From: Nocardioides sp. BP30
Lineage (GTDB): Bacteria > Actinomycetota > Actinomycetes > Propionibacteriales > Nocardioidaceae
NCBI RefSeq assembly: GCF_029873215.1
Contig: NZ_CP123620.1
Span: forward strand, 1,550,001 to 1,614,000
Length of the DNA stretch: 64,000 nucleotides
Direction: 5' to 3'
This document shows positions 60,946 through 64,000 of this stretch, one piece after another; the stretch's first letter is position 1, and every line of letters starts with the position of its first letter. A program made the translations under genes and the position numbers. The notes under the pieces were generated by a model. That model saw only the letters and a program-made list of their open reading frames with translations. It did no database searches and had not been told where the DNA came from.

Positions 60946-60981
60946 ATCTGCGCGTCCCATCCACGGACCTAGGGAGCTGCG

Positions 60982-63900
60982 TTGTACCTGAAGAGCCTGA
61001 CCCTCAAGGGGTTCAAGTCCTTCGCGTCCGCCACGACGCTCCAGCTCGAGCCGGGCATCACCTGCATCGTCGGTCCCAACGGCTCCGGCAAGTCCAACGT
61101 CGTCGACGCGCTCGCCTGGGTGATGGGGGAGCAGGGCGCCAAGTCGCTGCGCGGCGGCAAGATGGAGGACGTGATCTTCGCCGGGACGTCCGGCCGGCCG
61201 CCGCTGGGCCGCGCCGAGGTCGTCCTGACGATCGACAACGCCGACGGCGCGCTCCCGATCGAGTACGCCGAGGTCACGATCTCGCGCACGATGTTCCGCT
61301 CCGGCGGCTCGGAGTACGCGATCAACGGTCAGTCCTGCCGGCTGCTCGACGTCCAGGAGCTGCTCTCCGACTCCGGCATCGGCCGCGAGATGCACGTGAT
61401 CGTGGGTCAGGGCCAGCTCGACACCATCCTGCACGCGACCCCCGAGGACCGGCGCGGCTTCGTGGAGGAGGCGGCCGGCGTCCTCAAGCACCGCAAGCGC
61501 AAGGAGAAGGCGCTGCGCAAGCTGGACTCCACCGAGGGCAATCTCAACCGGCTCAGCGACCTGCTGGTCGAGATCCGCCGCCAGCTCAAGCCGCTCGGCC
61601 GCCAGGCCGAGGTGGCCCGCCGTGCCGCCACGGTGCAGGCCGACGTCCGCGATGCGAAGGCGCGCCTGCTCGCCGACGACCTGGTCACCGCCCGCAGCAC
61701 GCTGGAGCAGGAGCTGGCCGACGAGTCCGTGCTGCTGACCCGGCGTGCCGAGGTCGAGTCGGCGATCGAGACCGGTCGCGAGCACGAGGCGGTCCTCGAG
61801 GCCGCCCTGCGCGAGGACCTGCCGGCGCTGACCCAGGCGCAGGAGACCTGGTTCGCGCTCTCGGGTCTTCGCGAGCGCTTCCGCGGCACCCAGTCGCTGG
61901 CCGCGGAGAGGTTGCGCAACGCGTCCGCCGGCAACGAGGCCGAGGTGCGCACCGGCCGCGATCCCGAGCACCTCGAGGCGGAGGCCGAGCGCGCCCAGGA
62001 GCAGGAGCGCGCTATCGAGGCCGAGGTCGAGACCCACCGCAGGGCGCTCGAGGAGGCGGTCAACCTCCGCAAGGCGGCCGAGGACGCCGCCGCCGAGGAG
62101 GAGCGGCGGATCACCGCCCTGCGGCGCGCCGCCGCTGACCGCCGTGAGGGTGTGGCGCGGCTCGCCGGACAGGTCCACGCGCTCCGCTCGCGGGCGGCGG
62201 CGGCCGACGAGGAGGTCGGCCGCCTCACCCAGGCCCGGGCCGACGCGGTGGCGCGCGCAGAGCGTGCCCAGCGCGACTTCACCGCCCTGGAGACCCGCGT
62301 CGCCGGGCTCGACGCGGGCGAGGAGGGGCTCGACGCCGAGCACGAGGCCGCGTCGGTGGCCTTGGAGGACATCGAGGAGCGGCTCGCCAAGGTGCGGGCG
62401 CAGACCGCCCAGGCCGACCGGGACCGCTCGGCACTCGCCGCGCGCAAGGAGGCGCTCGAGCTGGGGCTCAACCGCAAGGACGGCGCCGGCGCCCTGCTGG
62501 GCGCCTCGGCGGAGGGCACGGTCTCCGGGGTCCTCGGCTCGGTGGCAGCCCTGCTCGCCGTACAGCCCGGCTTCGAGACCGCTGTGGCGGCCGCGCTCGG
62601 CAGTGCGGCCGATGCCGTGGTCGTCGGCGATGCCGACAGTGCCGTCGCGGCGATCGAGCGCCTGCGCTCCGAGGACCTCGGCCGTGCCGGCTTCCTGGTC
62701 GGCGGCGGCCCGGCCCAGGACGGTGCTCGGCCCGCACCGCCGGCCGGGATCTACGCCGTCGAGGTGATCGAGTGCCCCGAGGCGCTTCGGCCGGCGGTCG
62801 AGCGGTTGCTCCTCGACGTGGTGGTGGTGGCGGACCTCGCGGCCGCTCGCCGACTCGTCGACGCCCACCCGACCCTCACCGCCGTCACCCGCGGCGGCGA
62901 CGTGCTCGGCGCCCACGCCGCGGCCGGCGGGTCGTCCAGCGCCCCCAGCCTGATCGAGATCCAGGCGGCGGTGGACGAGGCCGCCGATCAGCTGGCCCAG
63001 GCGATCGCCGCCTCGGAGCGCGCCACCTTCGAGATCTCCCGGCTCGAGGCCGAGCGGCTGGAGACGCAGAAGCGCGTCGACGTCGCGCTGGCCAAGCTGC
63101 ACGAGTCCGACGCGACCCTGGCGGCGGTGGCCGAGGAGCTCGGACAGTACGGCGCCCAGGCCCGCGCGGCCCGCGGCGAGGCGGAGCGGCTGACGGCCGC
63201 CATCCAGAAGGCCCAGGAGGCCCGGGAGCAGGCGGTCGCAGGCCTCGCGGAGCTGGAGGAGCGGCTCGCCCGCGCCGAGGATGCGCCCGACGAGGAACCC
63301 GACGGTGCCGAGCAGGAGCGGCTGACCGAGGTGGCCAGGACCGCCCGCCAGACCGAGATGGAGGCGCGGCTCTCGCTGCGCACGGCCGAGGAGCGCTCCC
63401 GGGCGCTGCACGGCCGGGCCGACTCGCTGCGCCGCGCCGCTCAGCAGGAGCGCGAGGCACGGGCCAAGGCCGCGGCTCGGCGCGAGCGGCTGCGGCGCGA
63501 GGCTCACGCCGCCGAGGCGGTCGGGGTCGCGGTGGCGCACGTGCTCACCCGGCTGGAGACCTCGATCGAGCGCGCCGCGGCCGCCCGCACCGAGATCGAG
63601 CTCGCCCGGCGCGGCCGGGAGGAGCAGCTGGTCGCCGTACGTGCCTCGTTGCGCGATCGGGCCAAGGAGCTGGAGGAGCTGGTCAGCTCGGTCCACCGCG
63701 ACGAGATGGCCAGGGCCCAGCAGCGGATGCGGATCGAGCAGCTGGAGGAGAAGGCGATCGAGGAGCTCGGCACCGAGCCGGGCGCGCTGATCGCCGAGTA
63801 CGGTCCCGACGTGCCGGTGCCGCAGCCTCCCGCTGAGGACGGCACCGAGCAGGAACCGCTGCCCTACGACCGCGAGGAGCAGGCCAAGCGCCTGAGGTCC

Positions 63901-64000
63901 GCCGAGCGGGCCCTGAGCCAGCTCGGGCGGGTCAACCCGCTCGCGCTGGAGGAGTTCAGCGCGATGGAGGAGCGGCACAAGTTCCTCACCGAGCAGCTGG
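60982..64000 (+). CDS. smc: Chromosome segregation protein SMC (3' end outside window)
   Basis: The frame is open for 1006 residues and runs off the window. It starts at TTG 60982 with AGGGAG upstream: YLKSLTLKGFKSFA. Walker A is GPNGSGKSN and the family loop GQGQLDTIL is present. A long coiled coil (about 170-500), the hinge (about 510-660, AEGTVSGVLGSV... through TRGGDVLGA) and the return coiled coil follow; the last residues seen (LGRVNPLALEEF) lie just before the C-terminal ATPase half. SMC dimers organise and segregate chromosomes with ScpAB. Confidence 0.97.
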   Translation, partial: MYLKSLTLKGFKSFASATTLQLEPGITCIVGPNGSGKSNVVDALAWVMGEQGAKSLRGGKMEDVIFAGTSGRPPLGRAEVVLTIDNADGALPIEYAEVTISRTMFRSGGSEYAINGQSCRLLDVQELLSDSGIGREMHVIVGQGQLDTILHATPEDRRGFVEEAAGVLKHRKRKEKALRKLDSTEGNLNRLSDLLVEIRRQLKPLGRQAEVARRAATVQADVRDAKARLLADDLVTARSTLEQELADESVLLTRRAEVESAIETGREHEAVLEAALREDLPALTQAQETWFALSGLRERFRGTQSLAAERLRNASAGNEAEVRTGRDPEHLEAEAERAQEQERAIEAEVETHRRALEEAVNLRKAAEDAAAEEERRITALRRAAADRREGVARLAGQVHALRSRAAAADEEVGRLTQARADAVARAERAQRDFTALETRVAGLDAGEEGLDAEHEAASVALEDIEERLAKVRAQTAQADRDRSALAARKEALELGLNRKDGAGALLGASAEGTVSGVLGSVAALLAVQPGFETAVAAALGSAADAVVVGDADSAVAAIERLRSEDLGRAGFLVGGGPAQDGARPAPPAGIYAVEVIECPEALRPAVERLLLDVVVVADLAAARRLVDAHPTLTAVTRGGDVLGAHAAAGGSSSAPSLIEIQAAVDEAADQLAQAIAASERATFEISRLEAERLETQKRVDVALAKLHESDATLAAVAEELGQYGAQARAARGEAERLTAAIQKAQEAREQAVAGLAELEERLARAEDAPDEEPDGAEQERLTEVARTARQTEMEARLSLRTAEERSRALHGRADSLRRAAQQEREARAKAAARRERLRREAHAAEAVGVAVAHVLTRLETSIERAAAARTEIELARRGREEQLVAVRASLRDRAKELEELVSSVHRDEMARAQQRMRIEQLEEKAIEELGTEPGALIAEYGPDVPVPQPPAEDGTEQEPLPYDREEQAKRLRSAERALSQLGRVNPLALEEFSAMEERHKFLTEQL

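Noticed and set aside
60982..64000. Truncated smc
   Set aside because: The frame is continuous to the last base; it is cut only by the window edge.

Overview
The window is very GC-rich, with tight GTGA/ATGA overlaps, many GTG starts and many apparently leaderless genes (a TANNNT -10 hexamer about 6 nt before the start codon). Gene content and order point to an actinobacterium of the Nocardioides type (family-level assignment is inference). The backbone leuB / FAH protein-gltX-tRNAs / IclR-leuC-leuD / HU / cofC / gpsA / ddl / thiL / rpmB / DAK protein / recG / rsmD / coaD / rpmF / rnc / mutM / smc matches from memory the order known in Mycobacterium and relatives. Blocks at about 7.6-27.8 kb and 31.8-36.1 kb look like accessory insertions.

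Region by region. 0-3.5 kb: end of a membrane protein, efeO-efeB iron uptake, a methyltransferase. 3.5-9.5 kb: branched-chain amino acid block with an RNA leader, a 41-codon ORF, leuB, ilvE, a Ser/Thr kinase, then an isoleucine-codon leader peptide with a textbook terminator in front of cimA. 9.5-22.4 kb: GNAT, exported protein, Na+/H+ antiporter, RibD-like reductase, ROK regulator convergent with a large secreted GH31 glycosidase, lipoprotein M23 peptidase divergent from an amidase, GGDEF protein. 22.4-24.9 kb: bioY/ECF biotin transporter divergent from a BioQ-type TetR with an operator between them. 25-31.2 kb: two conserved hypotheticals, glutathione peroxidase, CAP protein, FAH protein, gltX, CPBP protease. 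31.2-31.8 kb: tRNA-Gln and two tRNA-Glu in an exact duplication. 31.8-36.1 kb: DUF2945, LCP protein, Ada/AlkA fusion plus Ogt, Nudix hydrolase. 36.1-43 kb: IclR regulator, leuCD, long-tailed HU protein, cofC, plsC, gpsA. 43-50.9 kb: GNATs, Cys/Met PLP enzyme, murF-ddl, a second divergent Ddl-like protein, stand-alone RAM domain, thiL, RDD protein. 51-64 kb: rpmB, DAK/FakA-like kinase, recG, rsmD, coaD, DUF177, rpmF, rnc, mutM, a glycerophosphotransferase-like protein, a small coiled-coil protein and the start of smc.

How the genes work together: LeuB, IlvE and CimA, with LeuCD 33 kb away, make leucine and isoleucine by the citramalate route, and the two leader RNAs suggest amino-acid sensing. 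gltX lies just before the tRNA-Gln/Glu genes that a non-discriminating GluRS would charge. Ddl and MurF perform successive steps of peptidoglycan precursor synthesis.

The most interesting non-coding signals are (i) two related leader-peptide RNAs before leuB and cimA, (ii) a family of intergenic elements with a 22-bp period at four sites, (iii) a long palindrome with a shared 18-bp arm at two convergent-gene junctions, and (iv) a divergent leaderless promoter pair whose -10 hexamers overlap.
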